A program made the position numbers and the translations under genes. A DNA stretch of 64,000 nt. Source: Henricia sp. BOLD:AAB3569. Its lineage: Eukaryota > Echinodermata > Asteroidea > Spinulosida > Echinasteridae. This document shows positions 23,701 to 35,100 of the stretch, piece after piece (position 1 is the first letter of the stretch; each line of letters starts with the position of its first letter). Location of the stretch: positions 992,001 through 1,056,000 of the forward strand of contig JBBELK010000384.1 in the NCBI GenBank assembly GCA_037783545.1, given 5' to 3'. The notes under the pieces are model-generated. The model ran no database searches, was not told the origin of the DNA, and was given only the letters and a program-made list of their open reading frames with translations.

Positions 23701-26291
23701 GAAAATTACTTCCTCCATGTTTTAACTTACCGTGGAAGCCGCCATTTTGCAGTCGGAGATGTGTCACACTGCACTGGGCAACTTGGTTTATGCTCCCGCC
23801 CCTGACCTGTTGACCTCGTCTGCGCGCACGATTTTAGTACTCGGACATCATTTATCATCGATAAGTGCAAATCTAATAGAAAACCCAAAAGATTTCACGA
23901 CAAAACTTAGAATTCTTGAGTTGTCCCATATAAGCTTTTAATCTAGTGCAGCAGGGCTTAGCCTTAGCTAGGTTAGTCTGTGCATAGCTCTATCTGTGCA
24001 CACCCTTTTCATGTAGTGAATGGTTGTCATTTTGCCTCGAAATTGGAATCACACACAAAAATGTCCTCCTGCAGTGGTTTGAGATGTTCGTGATTGGAAA
24101 ATGATTGAAAAAAAATACTTACAACACCGTTTTTGAAGCCAAAATGTTCTCCCACGTGCAAACTCAACGACAGCTTTTCTCGTCGCCGTTTCAATAATTC
24201 TGGACGTGGCCGGAGGGCGCTCTCCTAGCTCCTCCGTAAAAAATAAGATACAGTTCGGCCCGAACAAACCACTGTATGAAAGGGTTGTGTTCTGTCCCTA
24301 CGGGATACCCCGTAGGGACAAAATCATTCTGTCTAGGCTTAGGCCTATGCGACGTCCGACTTGTAAATTCTTTCTGAACGTAATTTGCACGATTTGTAGA
24401 GAATCAACAGAGAGTAGGAAACATGGGTTGGTGCGAAAGAGCAGTTTTAGACACAGCGTTTATGTTGAGTAACGTAAATGTCGGCATGCAATGTCGTTTT
24501 CCAGATGCACTCGGAAGCATCCGATTTGACAGAAAAACACAAATTTAGGAGTAAATAAATTCAAGATTTTCAGGTCAACCCTTCTTTCCCTGGAGAGTTC
24601 CGGTGTTTTTACAGTTCGTCATTAAACGCCATAGTAAAAGGTCATAAATCGCCACTGGTCTTTCGTGATGACCGGGTTGGCGACCTGCCGATTGCGGGCC
24701 ACGCGGCAGAACTCGAGGCATCGCATACGCATGAATGAAACCACAGTGCATGCGCGTGGCTGACTTGGCCTTTGGCTGTGAGAAATTTTCCTGGAATTTA
24801 GCTGCAGTTTGACTTTAGATTCCCTGGTTGTTTCATAACATTTAGCGCATATAATTGCTAAAAATCCTGTTCTCATGCCAAGTTTCATCCTGTTACCGTA
24901 ATTGAGCATGCCCGAAATATTTGCACATGTGAAAGCCGTAAATTTCGTCCTTTTGCTTGCTGGTGATTCAGGCAGTTGGGCAACGTGACGTCATCAGTTT
25001 CACAAAGTGAATACTAATACGCGATGTGATTGGTTGATCGAAATAGGCCAATGCAAGATGGCGGCGCCGCGGCGCCAGCGAGATGCTTTTACACGCACTA
25101 TTTTGCATTTTTACAGAGGATCGGCGCAATTACATCTTCTGATTTGATTATAATAGGTCACACTCCTATTAGCAGTGCTTTGCGCGACCCGCTTTAGCTT
25201 GTTCGGCTTGACCACTGCTAAAGATAGCGACCGTTTCGGCGAAGCCAATCAGCACACCGCTTACCAGGGCTGCTTTCGAGCGCTCGTCCCTGGTGCTCCT
25301 AGGTGTTGGGAACGTTACGTCACACACATGCAAACCCACACATTCGGGCGAGCACCATGGAGCACCAGGGATCCCTGGTGCCGCGCTCGAAAGCAGCCAA
25401 AATCGTCAGGCTTGTGGGACGGATAGCCAATCATAATCGGGTATCGCGCCGCGCCTCCTAACGTTCATGAATATGCATATACTGCACTGATCAGCAACCC
25501 CGTGGCCATGACGCCAACAAAATTGTATCAAAATGTTAAACAAACTGCCGGGGATAGACCTATTTATCTGAAATCAACCCAACTTGGAAGCACCGATGCC
25601 CATGTACTTACTGTGTAAAACCACAACTGATGCGACGACAGTGGGCAAAGCAACGATGTGCTCAGTGCAGTGTTCACGTACAATGACGTACGTGGGCGCA
25701 GCCATCTTTACTGTGTCAAATGCGCAGGTCATGTGAAAGACCCAACGCTAGTGATAGAATCCGGCCAATCGTGGCAAGTGTCATCTAAGCTTTGTGTTGA
25801 GTGACGTCATACACGCGCTTCGCCAGATGGGTCGCAATCTTTAGCAGTGCTAGTGGTTAAGCCGAGCAAGCTAATTAAAGCAGGTCGCGCGAAGCACTGC
25901 TAATAGGAGTGTAGGAATAGGTAGGCAAATATGATTTTTTTTATGGGAAGTCTGCTAACTCAATTGACTGAAGATGTCCATAGGGCATCTGAACATGCCC
26001 ATAACTTGTAATACCTCACTCACATTGTGGGTTTTTCCTTTGTTTTTCCAGCAATCACAAGCAACAGATAAAGAACAGCAGCAACTGCAACCAGCACCAC
26101 CGATCCCATTGCCTACCAGAGTAGCACCCCCACGCCCCCCACCTCCAAGACCTACTACAGATGGGCAACCACAAGCACCCCTACCCCTCCAGCCCAGGAG
26201 AAATGCTCCTCCACCTCCTACCAAAGCAGCAAGTAGCACCTCAAGCACATCTCAGGAACCGGCAGAGGGACTGCTCTTAGACTTCTCCTAA
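17639..26291 (+). CDS. PLEKHJ1: PLEKHJ1 orthologue, PH-domain protein with proline-rich tail (5 exons, 227 aa)
   Basis: Seen: five plus-strand exons (17639-17768, 20576-20655, 20927-21005, 22061-22215, 26052-26291) join in consistent phases to exactly 684 nt including the stop. The N-terminus MRYSENEL matches MRYNEKEL of human PLEKHJ1. PH-domain strands include NFLFYYKPSEDRR, PLGALLLERCTVQRE and RERKHYFLAPTAQQCDQWV, then the C-terminal PH helix (WVLGIRSASYEQLKA). Known: PH domains bind phosphoinositides or proteins at membranes; human PLEKHJ1 (149 aa) is poorly characterised. Odd: an extra 79-residue Gln/Pro-rich exon ending LLLDFS makes this protein longer than the human one. Intron 1 (2.8 kb) and intron 4 (3.8 kb) are filled with repeats. 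Confidence 0.9.
17885..17998. repeat. Palindromic hairpin repeat
   Basis: Two roughly 50 bp arms (CCAAATCTCGACTTGGGCTC; GGCTCAGGCTCC) with a very short spacer, beginning about 115 bp into PLEKHJ1 intron 1. Confidence 0.7.
18071..19945. mobile_element. Possible element bounded by TTCGCC-type inverted ends
   Basis: CCCTATTGCCACTTCGCC... near 18071-18120 is inverted at about 19885-19945 (GGTAATGGGGTGAAGTGGCG). The interior shows no coding motif I recognise. Borders are not exact. Confidence 0.35.
20576..20655 (+). CDS. PLEKHJ1: PLEKHJ1 exon 2
   Basis: Residues 44-70, FRDREFRLQDNFLFYYKPSE, the second and third PH strands. The acceptor at CTATGACAG is chosen over two nearby AGs because it keeps phase 1 from exon 1. 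Donor GTAAAT. Confidence 0.85.
20927..21005 (+). CDS. PLEKHJ1: PLEKHJ1 exon 3
   Basis: Residues 71-96, PLGALLLERCTVQREMNADR, which aligns with PVGALLLERCRVVREEPG of human PLEKHJ1. Acceptor TCTCAAAACAG, donor GTGACT, phase 0 in and 1 out. Confidence 0.92.
21175..21640 (+). repeat. Dispersed TTCGCC-rich repeat, copy 2
   Basis: Matches 12850-13366 inverted (blocks CTCGAAAATCAGAAATGTTC and CAGGCCGTGGTTCAGG). Intron 3 of PLEKHJ1. Confidence 0.8.
22061..22215 (+). CDS. PLEKHJ1: PLEKHJ1 exon 4
   Basis: Residues 97-148. Begins FQEDRERKHYFLAPTAQQCD, continues to QWVLGIRSASYEQL with the invariant C-terminal PH-helix Trp, and ends VSRLRDM at donor GTAACG. Aligns with EDPERKYHFECSSEEQCQEW of human PLEKHJ1. 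Confidence 0.93.
22349..22481. mobile_element. 133 bp palindromic MITE, family 4 copy 1
   Basis: Near-perfect inverted repeat, ends AGGCACAG-like, TTAA at 22345-22348 and 22482-22485. Core blocks TCAGCAATGCGC, GCAGCTCCAT and CACGAATTTGGCGCG recur in four copies in this window. Confidence 0.85.
22607..23429. mobile_element. pogo/Tigger-like nonautonomous element, TA duplication
   Basis: Inverted ends CAGTAAACTCTCATTATA-type with TA at 22605-22606 and 23430-23431; arms of about 250 bp. A second inverted repeat (AGCCTAGACTGG..., about 23040-23142) sits at the centre. The end sequence resembles Tigger elements. Intron 4 of PLEKHJ1. Confidence 0.7.
25160..25912. mobile_element. TIR element, about 753 bp, with nested palindrome
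   Basis: Ends ACACTCCTATTAGCAGTGCT inverted at both sides, with a further inner match (GACCTGCTTTAGCTTG-like). Inside, about 25268-25400 is a separate inverted repeat (GGCTGCTTTCGAGCGC arms). No transposase. Intron 4 of PLEKHJ1. Confidence 0.75.
26052..26291 (+). CDS. PLEKHJ1: PLEKHJ1 exon 5, proline-rich C-terminus
   Basis: 79 codons plus TAA in phase 0 with exon 4. Starts QSQATDKEQQQLQPAPPIPL, then repeated PPRPPPPRP and NAPPPP runs (SH3/WW-type ligands by composition), ending EGLLLDFS. Human PLEKHJ1 has no such tail. The phase match and a polyA signal just downstream support it as the true last exon. Confidence 0.8.
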   Translation, partial: QSQATDKEQQQLQPAPPIPLPTRVAPPRPPPPRPTTDGQPQAPLPLQPRRNAPPPPTKAASSTSSTSQEPAEGLLLDFS

Positions 26292-26322
26292 CGCTCCCTA
26301 CTCCATTTATAAATGCGTGTAG

Positions 26323-26328
26323 AATAAA
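26323..26328 (+). terminator. PolyA signal AATAAA of PLEKHJ1
   Basis: A canonical AATAAA lies 32 nt after the PLEKHJ1 stop, implying a very short 3' UTR. The placement is right but no transcript evidence is visible. Confidence 0.5.
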
Positions 26329-26339
26329 CAAAATCTCCA

Positions 26340-27814
26340 GAGTTCTCTGATAAAATTTAAAATCACAAGAATCCATTACCGGTACATCTACTTTGATCAC
26401 ACTTATACCTAGCATCATATGTGGCAAAGGGACTCCCCCTAACGCCCCTATACCTCAACACACTCTACCTTTTGTTAACACACCAACCTCCCCCTAAAAA
26501 CTGAAAGGAATTCCTTGGATGTTTGATTAGCCGTTGAGCGCCTAATAGGCAGGCGGGGCTGTATACTCCCCAGGGGGCTGTATACTCCCCAGGAAGCTGA
26601 GAAGGATTAAGGAATGATATTACTGAGCCCAATGACCAGGGGTAATAATGAAAATGCGCTATATAAGAAACTGCCTATTAAGTGCATCTTGCATCTTTAC
26701 AAGTGCGCAATGGCCGTTTACAGGACAGACAAAATATTTAAGGACAGAAGGTGTTATGTCACATGTACCAAGAGACGAAATATACTGAAATAAGAACATG
26801 GGCAGTGATGTTCTATACAACTAACTTGAAAAACTTTATTCAGTCCGAGTGCCACAACGGTATATACGTGAGATGACTCGGGATGATATTTTACAATTAC
26901 AAACCAAAATAACCAATTGATAATTATGATCCGCAGTGACAAAATACTCAAACGAAATATTAAAATGAAGGCCATAAAACAAACTATGTACATTAATTCA
27001 GCTAAACGTTTTAGTACATGTAGTTTCTAAACTTTTGTATGTTACATAGCTTGCTAAAACAAACGAAAAACTTGCTGAAACTTTTGGGCATATACTCACG
27101 GGTAACATAATCGAAAGGTTGTATAGACGAGCAAACCAAAACATGCCCGACGTTATGTGCACGCATCATCTTTTGGAAAAGTGCTTTCCACACAAAGCCC
27201 AATTCTGATAGTGTGGGCAGGGCTTTCCATCATGTTTAAAAATGAGGTTCTGACCCTTCCAAAAAACCCCTCAAATCAGTGTGGCAATTCACAAGTGCAA
27301 AAAAAAGGGGGTTGTAAAGGGTCATAACTCTGCAAACTTGAAATTTTCCAATGAAACTTTAGGGTTTTTTATTACACCCTTTAAGGTATGTTTCGTCAAG
27401 TTTTTGGCAAAATCTGAGATGGTCATCTGGGAGCCCCTGGTTGATTTGGCATGGAATGACCCCTTCAATACCACATAAAATATTGTGCTAAGAAGTAACA
27501 AGTCAAAATTGTGTGTTATCTGTGTTTGAATGGTACTCTGCCAGTTTCACTAAGCAGCATTTCTTACTCAACAGTGCTGTTGTGAAATTTACAGAATATG
27601 TACATATCGAAGAAAGACACTTTATGCTGAAATTTAAAGATATACAGTCCATGTGTTTTGGGTGTGGCACCTCGAAAAGTAAATTTTTTTTAAATTAATA
27701 TTTTTCTAGAAAAATGTAATACATGTAGTTGTTCGCTTTCAAATGAGACGTCAATGAAGAAAATCAACCAATGTTTAGTTATCGAACAATTACTGAATAG
27801 TTCAATAATTCAAG
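26340..27814. other. Intergenic region between convergent PLEKHJ1 and YTHDC1
   Basis: AT-rich, no coding block supported; a duplicated GGGGCTGTATACTCCCCAGG occurs near 26555 and 26575. The YTHDC1 3' UTR end lies somewhere from 28 to 29 kb, not located. Confidence 0.3.
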
Positions 27815-28070
27815 GCATAGATTTGCCCAAGTCTGTCCTGTGTTTGGGCACAGTGCACCCTCTGTACCGGTGGTATGTCCAATTTTGTTTCTTGTCTCAG
27901 ACGGTCTTCCGAGACAGAGGAAAAGAGACTTGGCGGGCCACTAGTCAGGAGGACGTGTTACACGTTGCGGATCACGGACCAAATACCAGGTCAGACTTGA
28001 ACAAGCCTATAGACAAGGCGCAAAACGGCCGTACAAAATGGCGTTTTTCACAGGGTTGCTCATGACTAAA
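27815..28070 (+). repeat. Dispersed inverted-end repeat, copy 2
   Basis: Related to 9404-9672: TTTGCCCAAGTCTGTCCTGT near the start and GGCGTTTTTCACAGGGTTGC at the end. Intergenic between PLEKHJ1 and YTHDC1. Confidence 0.55.
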
Positions 28071-29041
28071 GTTCAAAGCATGTTTTTTCATTAAAATGAA
28101 AAATTAGAAAAATCAAATCGAATTTGCCGAGAACCACAGACTGTATATCTTTAAAGAATGCCATTTCTACATGTATATTTTACGGTAACACGTACCTTTT
28201 CTAAAAGCTATATGTATCTAAATAATTCAACTACCGGTATATTACCAACTAAAAGCAACTTTCTTTTAAAAAAAATTGTTCCAATTTGAATTGCCACTGA
28301 CAGTGGATGTGAATGCTGTTAAACTAAGTTATCATTATGCTTATTTTACTTACATCTAGTTCTACATGTACCTCGAGGTTGGGGCAGATCGCAATAAAAT
28401 CACTCTTACACGTAGTTGACTGGCTCACTCAGTCTTTAGAAAAGCTGTCATGATATGAATCACAAACATTTCAACCACGCCTGAGAACATACAAATGGCA
28501 GTGCCTTTTCTGGGTTTTTTTTAAATTTTTTTTTTTTAACAGACTGACCTTTTTGAATGGCAACTACTGCATGCTTGGGTGATTCCAATCTTCTAAATAG
28601 ATTCCACTTCCACCAGAAATCGTAATTCCATTTCGATCCGAATCCATTTTCCTGGCAAAATTGAACACTAAAATACCCACGTAATTATTCTCAAAAAAGA
28701 GTTCACATAATGGTATGCAGTATGCTGCTTGATAATGAGGTCAGCTGTAAACCTGTGTTTGGATGACACTGTTTACTGACAACTAAAAGGAATTGGCTGC
28801 TTACATGTATGTTGTATACTTCTTTTAAGGTTGGCTTGTTTTTATCGTTTCGTAATGGGTCAATCTAAGTACATCATGTTCTTACAGGTCTTTAGAATCG
28901 ATGGGTACTTTCCAGAATTGCCGAGATATACTACTGGGAATCAGTTTCTCAAAAAGATGGAGTCGTGATTTCTATTTCCAGATTGGAATCAATGTTGGTG
29001 TGCATTTGACCAAACTTTTTGTAAACTAATTCTCAGAGGGG

Positions 29042-29149
29042 TCAGTGGCGACCACTTCGACTGCGGCTGGAGTGACTGGGCCGACTAGATCCAGAGGTGC
29101 GTCGGATGAACTCATCCACTGCTGCAGCGTGAGAACGCGGCATATCGGC
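29042..29149 (-). CDS. YTHDC1: YTHDC1 exon 15, C-terminus and stop
   Basis: 108 nt with TGA at 29044-29042. [20 protein letters not shown] aligns with [20 protein letters not shown] of human YTHDC1; the protein ends RSRSGRH. The acceptor follows a long C/T tract (TTTTCCCCCTCCCCCTAG). Confidence 0.9.
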   Translation of the reverse strand, partial: ADMPRSHAAAVDEFIRRTSGSSRPSHSSRSRSGRH

Positions 29150-32100
29150 CTAGGGGGAGGGGGAAAATGTCAGGAAATTGTGTGAATTAAAAGTGCAAGA
29201 ACACTGTTTAAATTGCTAAACTTTGGGCTTTCAAAAGGTTGGGAGCCACTTCTCTTGATTATTTACTTAAAGGCCCAGTGTATCATTTGCAATGACCCCA
29301 AAAAGTAATCGACGAGTTTACATGGGAAAAGTTCTGAAAGTAAAGATTTAATTAATAGCAACTACCCAATGAAAGGTTTCCGCTCAAAATGATATAATTT
29401 TACCAGAAAATAATCCGTAAAGATGAAATTATTTAGATCGTTTGCAAACAATTTACTTATTTTTTGGTTCGCATCTACGCGGTCCAAAATGCATGGGCGC
29501 TGTGTACTGCGTGTGCGTGTTCCAACGCGATGCATTTTTATGGATCGCGCGCACACGCAGTATATGATGTGCGCCACAGAGTGCATGACGCAAGCCACAT
29601 AGTACCCGATCAACTGAGAACGAATATTTGAAACACCCCGCCAAGACCAGGAAAACGCATATGGATTTTCAAAACATGGTACAATTAACAAAGCTGAAAT
29701 TTCTTCGGATGAGTTTGTTGATGTCTTCCTTTTGATTTATAATGGTTTTATTCGCAGAATCGCTCAAAAACAGATCATCTACGTACAGGGCCTTTAAAAA
29801 AGGGCTTTATCTTTGCCCATGACAGGTAGGCCTACAGTAAAAGAAAATAGTCCGCTTACAAAATCTGGAGAATTGCCAACACCCCTTTTTAATGGGTTAA
29901 TGGAACTTCAATTCGCAGCCCATAGGCCAAATTGCATGAAGTTTACATATGTGTTGGGTGGTGCCATTGGCAGACGATGGCCAGAGACACCTGGTAATCC
30001 CCTTACTCTTTACAAAAGAGTGCTCTGGGATCTTTTAAGTGCATAACACAACACTAGACTCAAACCCTTTGAAGGAGATCCAAGCTTTGGTGGACTATCT
30101 TCAATTATGGCTGTCCAGCAGTAGTCCAACTTAAATGACCGATGCCTATTTTGGGCTTTCTCTTGAAATCAGAATCGATTAATGACTCATATTTTGACTT
30201 AATGGTCACATAATTCCAGCAGCCTCAAGACAAAGCCTAAATCAAAACTGAAAACAATTACATTTTATAACAACATTTAGCAATCTGAGCCATCATTATA
30301 TGTAGGTCTATTTGAAATTTGTTGATTTGAGTTTGATACCGTTTACTGAAATGAATACAAACTTACCATCCTTTTATCTCGCCCCTTCATCCTGTCACGA
30401 TCGCGTCCTCGGTCGCGATCACGCCCCCTTTCACGCTCCCGTTCCCTCAGTCGTTCCTTCTCCCGTTCCCGTTCGCGCATTCGCTGCTTCATCTGCTCAC
30501 GCTCCCGGTCGCGCTCCCGTTCGCGTTCTCGCTCCCTGTCCCTCTCTCTGTCTCGTGAATTCCGTGATTGGGGCATTAGAGGTGTTGGATAATCCCCCAT
30601 GCTGCCTCGTGGGTGTGACATGGGGCCGGGTGGGGGCATGCGGCCATGGTGATGTGGCAGAGGCGGGTAGTGTGGTGGGAAGTTGTCCACAGGGTACATC
30701 TGGTTTCAATCGGGGAAACGAACATAAAAAAAGTTATGAGAAAACTATCCATGCTTTCATAAAATTATGCGAAGCCATCCTACACATGTATTTAAGCTGG
30801 TTCTCTCGCTATACTGCACAGGAAAACTGAACCGTAATAGACCCTATTCACGCATTAGAATGCTTTAATCAGGCCTCCTGAATGAGTTCAAAGGAATGGA
30901 AATGGCCGATTGCAAAGGTGCCAGTTACGAATGCATTCAAGCCTCGTTCTCAAGATGAGGCTTGGAATGCATTAGTAAAAAGTAATCAATTCTATCTTCC
31001 ATTCGAGTAAGGTTCTGTATACAGACTTTAAACCAAAGGCTCATGTTCGACCAAATTTAAATGAGTTATTTTTGTCAGGCATACCGGTGGCTGGTGATGG
31101 AACGGCTGCATTGGCATTGGGGGCACCTGTCGACTGTACTCTCGCATGTAGTCCGAGTAAGACTGAGGAAAAATGGACATCAAAGATAGTAAAAGATCAA
31201 AGATTGAAAATTACAATGGAATGGATGAGCATATTATTAAAACACAACACTAGCCAAGTTATTATAGAAAGGCCATTGTATCATTTGCAGATGAAACGAC
31301 AGTCCTTGATATTCACCAAGGTCAATGGCCTCATGCCCTGCTGAGTTGGCCCTGATGCCCCTCCAAGATACACACTTTCTGAAGCCAACTTGGCCAGCAT
31401 GACTTATCCTCTTAAATGTCTTGATACTTGTATACTCTAATAACCAGTAAACATTGGAAACTAGTTGTTTTGCCTGGGTGCGCCACCTGGACAAAATCAT
31501 CAGGGGTGCCGTTAATGCCTGGACAAAAAATGTCCACCCGGAAAAATCCACGGCCGCACGGACAAAAATAATCCATTTTCCCATCAAAAAACACTTTCAA
31601 AAATTATGTGTAAAGTCACCATATTTATCACATCGTTGACTCAATCCACAGCCGATCATGGCTATGACAGCTGCATGCATCCGTTTTGAACAGTGCCCTC
31701 ACGTGGTAAACAGGGATTCACTGGGTTGGTTGGTGTTGCCCTCACATGGTAAACAGGGATTTACTGGGTTGGTTGGTGTTGCCCTCACGTGGTAAACAGG
31801 GATTCACTGGGTTGGTTGGTGTTGCCCTCGCGTGGTAAACAGGGATTCACTGGGTTGGTTGGTGTTGCCCTCGCGTGGGAAACAGGGATTCACTGGGTTG
31901 GTTGGTGTTGCCCTCACGTGGTAAACAGGGATTCACTGGGTTGGTTGGTGTTGCCCTCACGTGGTAAACAGGGATTCACTGGGTTGGTTGGTGTTGCCCT
32001 CACGTGGGAAACAGGGATTCACTGGGTTGGTTGGTGTTGCCCTCAAGTGGTAAACAGGGATTCACTGGGTTGGTTGGTGTTGCCCTCACATGGTAAACAG

Positions 32101-35100
32101 GGATTCACTGGGTTGGTTGGTGTTGCCCTCACGTGGTAAACAGGGATTCACTGGGTTGGTTGGTGTTGCCCTCACGTGGTAAACAGGGATTCACTGGGTT
32201 GGTTGGTGTTGCCCTCACGTGGTAAACAGGGATTCACTGGGTTGGTTGGTGTTGCCCTCACATGGTAAACAGGGATTCACTGGGTTGGTTGGTGTTGCCC
32301 TCACGTGGTAAACAGGGATTCACTGGGTTGGTTGGTGTTGCCCTCACGTGGTAAACAGGGATTCACTGGGTTGGTTGGTGTTGCCCTCGCGTGGTAAACA
32401 GGGATTCACTGGGTTGGTTGGTGTTGCCCGCACATGGTAAACAGGGATTCACTGGGTTGGTTGGTGTTGCCCTCACGTGGTAAACAGGGATTCACTGGGT
32501 TGGTTGGTGTTGCCCTCACGTGGTAAACAGGGATTCACTGGGTTGGTTGGTGTTCACTGTGTGAGGGCACTGCTCAGTGAGACTGTACAAAATTACGACC
32601 AGTGGAGAACACTCTAATACGTGCCTTTACGGTTCCCGTACAATTCACTGCGCACAGTACATGGCACAGTGCATGATGGTATAAAATGCTAATACGCTGG
32701 CAGAATCTCGTACGTATGTACGTACGTACCATTGTACACAAGTGAATGGGTTTTCAGAGTTCTTGGCCGCTTCAAACTCGCAAAACGCGCTTAATTTGTG
32801 TTTTTGACTCAAAATGTTAACTGGTAATATAGAACTCTGATACAGATTCAACCTACTGTTTATCTGTTTTGGGGTTATATGGGCGTCTAGGGGTGGAATG
32901 TTTGAGATAACTGTCGAAAATCTGTGGTTACGGTATGGGTAGTGAGTCCCATGACTACCGACGGTTTGATTTCTTCGGCTGCTTTAAGGCCAGCTCTGAA
33001 ATAGCTACATAAGCATTTACATCCAGCAAGCATGCAAAACGAGGAACCTTACCCCGTTCATGACTACATCTCTTGGGACATCTGAGTAGTGAGCTCTGTA
33101 TCAAGGAAAACAAAATAATAAAATTAAAAACAATTCCAATGCTGTCTTTCCCCTTGACTAGCGTACCGGTGTAAGTGTCGAGTCAAGTACATCCCAAATG
33201 CCAAATAATTTTCGTGTATATTATGACTTGTTAAGTCCAAACACAATGTTGCCTCGCATGAGAACTTTGACGTTTAATTATTGAGAAATAAGTTGCTTAA
33301 AATCAGTGTATGGGTGTAATTATTCTCGAAGAGCAAATGAAGTGTAAATTTTCAGCCCCATTATTTTCCCAGATGCAAGATCAATGTATTTTCTTTTTAA
33401 TTCACATGTACTGTGCTGAATGAAATCTTTGTATTTCTAAATCTGTACTTTACACAAATTGTGGTCCTTTCTTAGGGGTCCAAAGTGGGAAATATGGGAC
33501 AACAACAAGTGTGGGTTTTTTATTTTAACATGTTTTATTTTATTTTTTAAAAACAAACATTAACAAAACAAAAGCATGTTTTACCTTGGTCGCTTTCGGT
33601 CAATAAAATAGGCTGTAATGAGAACGGTTACAAGAGAAACATGTTAGAAACGGGTATAGTCATGTCTGTGTAAAAGATCACTCAAGGGAGATTGGAAAAG
33701 GTTACTATGTGAATGCTCCCTTTGTTCGACAAAGCAATTTGGTGTCTAGCAAGCATTTTTTGATGGGCCGCTTGTGTAAACAGTGTAATTGAAAACCGCA
33801 CAGAGGACTAAGAGTGCGAGGCGCTTGACCCTCTTGTGCGACCATGTCAAATCAGTCTTGAGACCAAGACTGTCTCGACAACTACAACGCTGATAAGGTC
33901 CCTGGGAGTTCACAAATCACCTTGCTACAATATATAGCATGCGTCGAATGTTCAACTTCTGATGAAACCAACCCTGGCTGTATAAATGCCATTATCGACC
34001 TTCTTGCATCGCAAAACGATAATGTGCTGAAGTATTTCTGCCCAAGGTTGGGACCTAGCTGTAGCATTGAATGGAGGGCTACTGTTAATTGGACAAACTG
34101 TTGGACTACGGCAGCACATTACCACGATTACACTGTGGGGCAATTCCATCAATTCAGATTTGCATTTCAGAAACTTTGAGGGCTTGTAATGCTTCACGTA
34201 TTCAAGTTGTTTGATTTTAAACACATGTTCTTCAAGCATCCTTGATGAAAGTGTAATTCCTGAAAATCCCATTGAATCACGTTCTCAACAAGCATAATAG
34301 GTCCAAAAAACCCTCGGCGAAACCAAGTTTTTTTTTTTTTTTTAACGTACCTCGCTTATTGAGACTGGCATTACAATCAGTTTTTCAGAAATTACACTTC
34401 CATCAAGGATGGTTGGAGAACATGTGTTTAAAATCAAACAACTTGAATATGTGAAGCATTACAAGCCCTCAAAGTCTCTGAAATGCAAATCTGAATTGAT
34501 GGAATTGCCCTGTGCATGTTCTTACCATCCCTTGGCGATGGTCTGCCCCTACTGGGCCTGCAGTCCATATAACCTTCCCTTCGCCGTCTGCTACTGTTGA
34601 ATATGAAACAAATGGTATAGGTTGAAAGACGGACAGAAAGATGAGAAATACACTCATGCAACCAATGTTTCATGTAAGGAGTCAAACATTGTAAATGGCA
34701 CTCTACATGCAGTGCTGCCTTCAAGTTGGTATTTACCGTATGCTTTCTCAAATTTTAGACTACTTGAGCCAAAACATGTAACGTGTATGTACAGGTTAGG
34801 TTTTGAAAGAACGCATAGGATACTGCATCCCGAGAGCTCATGGTATTTCCACTCTGCTTACCGTATTACAATCCAACAGCAGAGACCTGGGGCCAATTTC
34901 ATGGCGTTGCTTAGCACGAAAATTTGCTAAGCACAGGATTTATTTGCTTTATAACATGGATTACAAGCCAAAATTATACACCAACTTGTGTTCTTCGCAA
35001 GAGTAGAAGAATACCTTTCAATACACATCACTTACGATTTTGACTGGCAATCCATTTTTGCAAAATAAAGCAAACAAATCCTGTGCTAAGCAAATTTTCG

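Noticed and set aside
24293-24318. Hairpin GTCCCTACGGG...CCCGTAGGGAC as a regulatory RNA
   Set aside because: Short palindrome in repeat-like DNA with no transcription context.
30312-30830. 172-codon plus-strand frame
   Set aside because: It is the antisense shadow of YTHDC1 exon 14 (the RE/RD repeats read in reverse as Ser/Arg/Pro).
31789-32139. 116-codon repeat protein ([10 protein letters not shown] units)
   Set aside because: Chance translation of the 43-bp minisatellite; not flanked by coding sequence.
31694-32554. CRISPR-like array
   Set aside because: Uniform direct tandem repeats without spacers, in an animal intron; it is a minisatellite.
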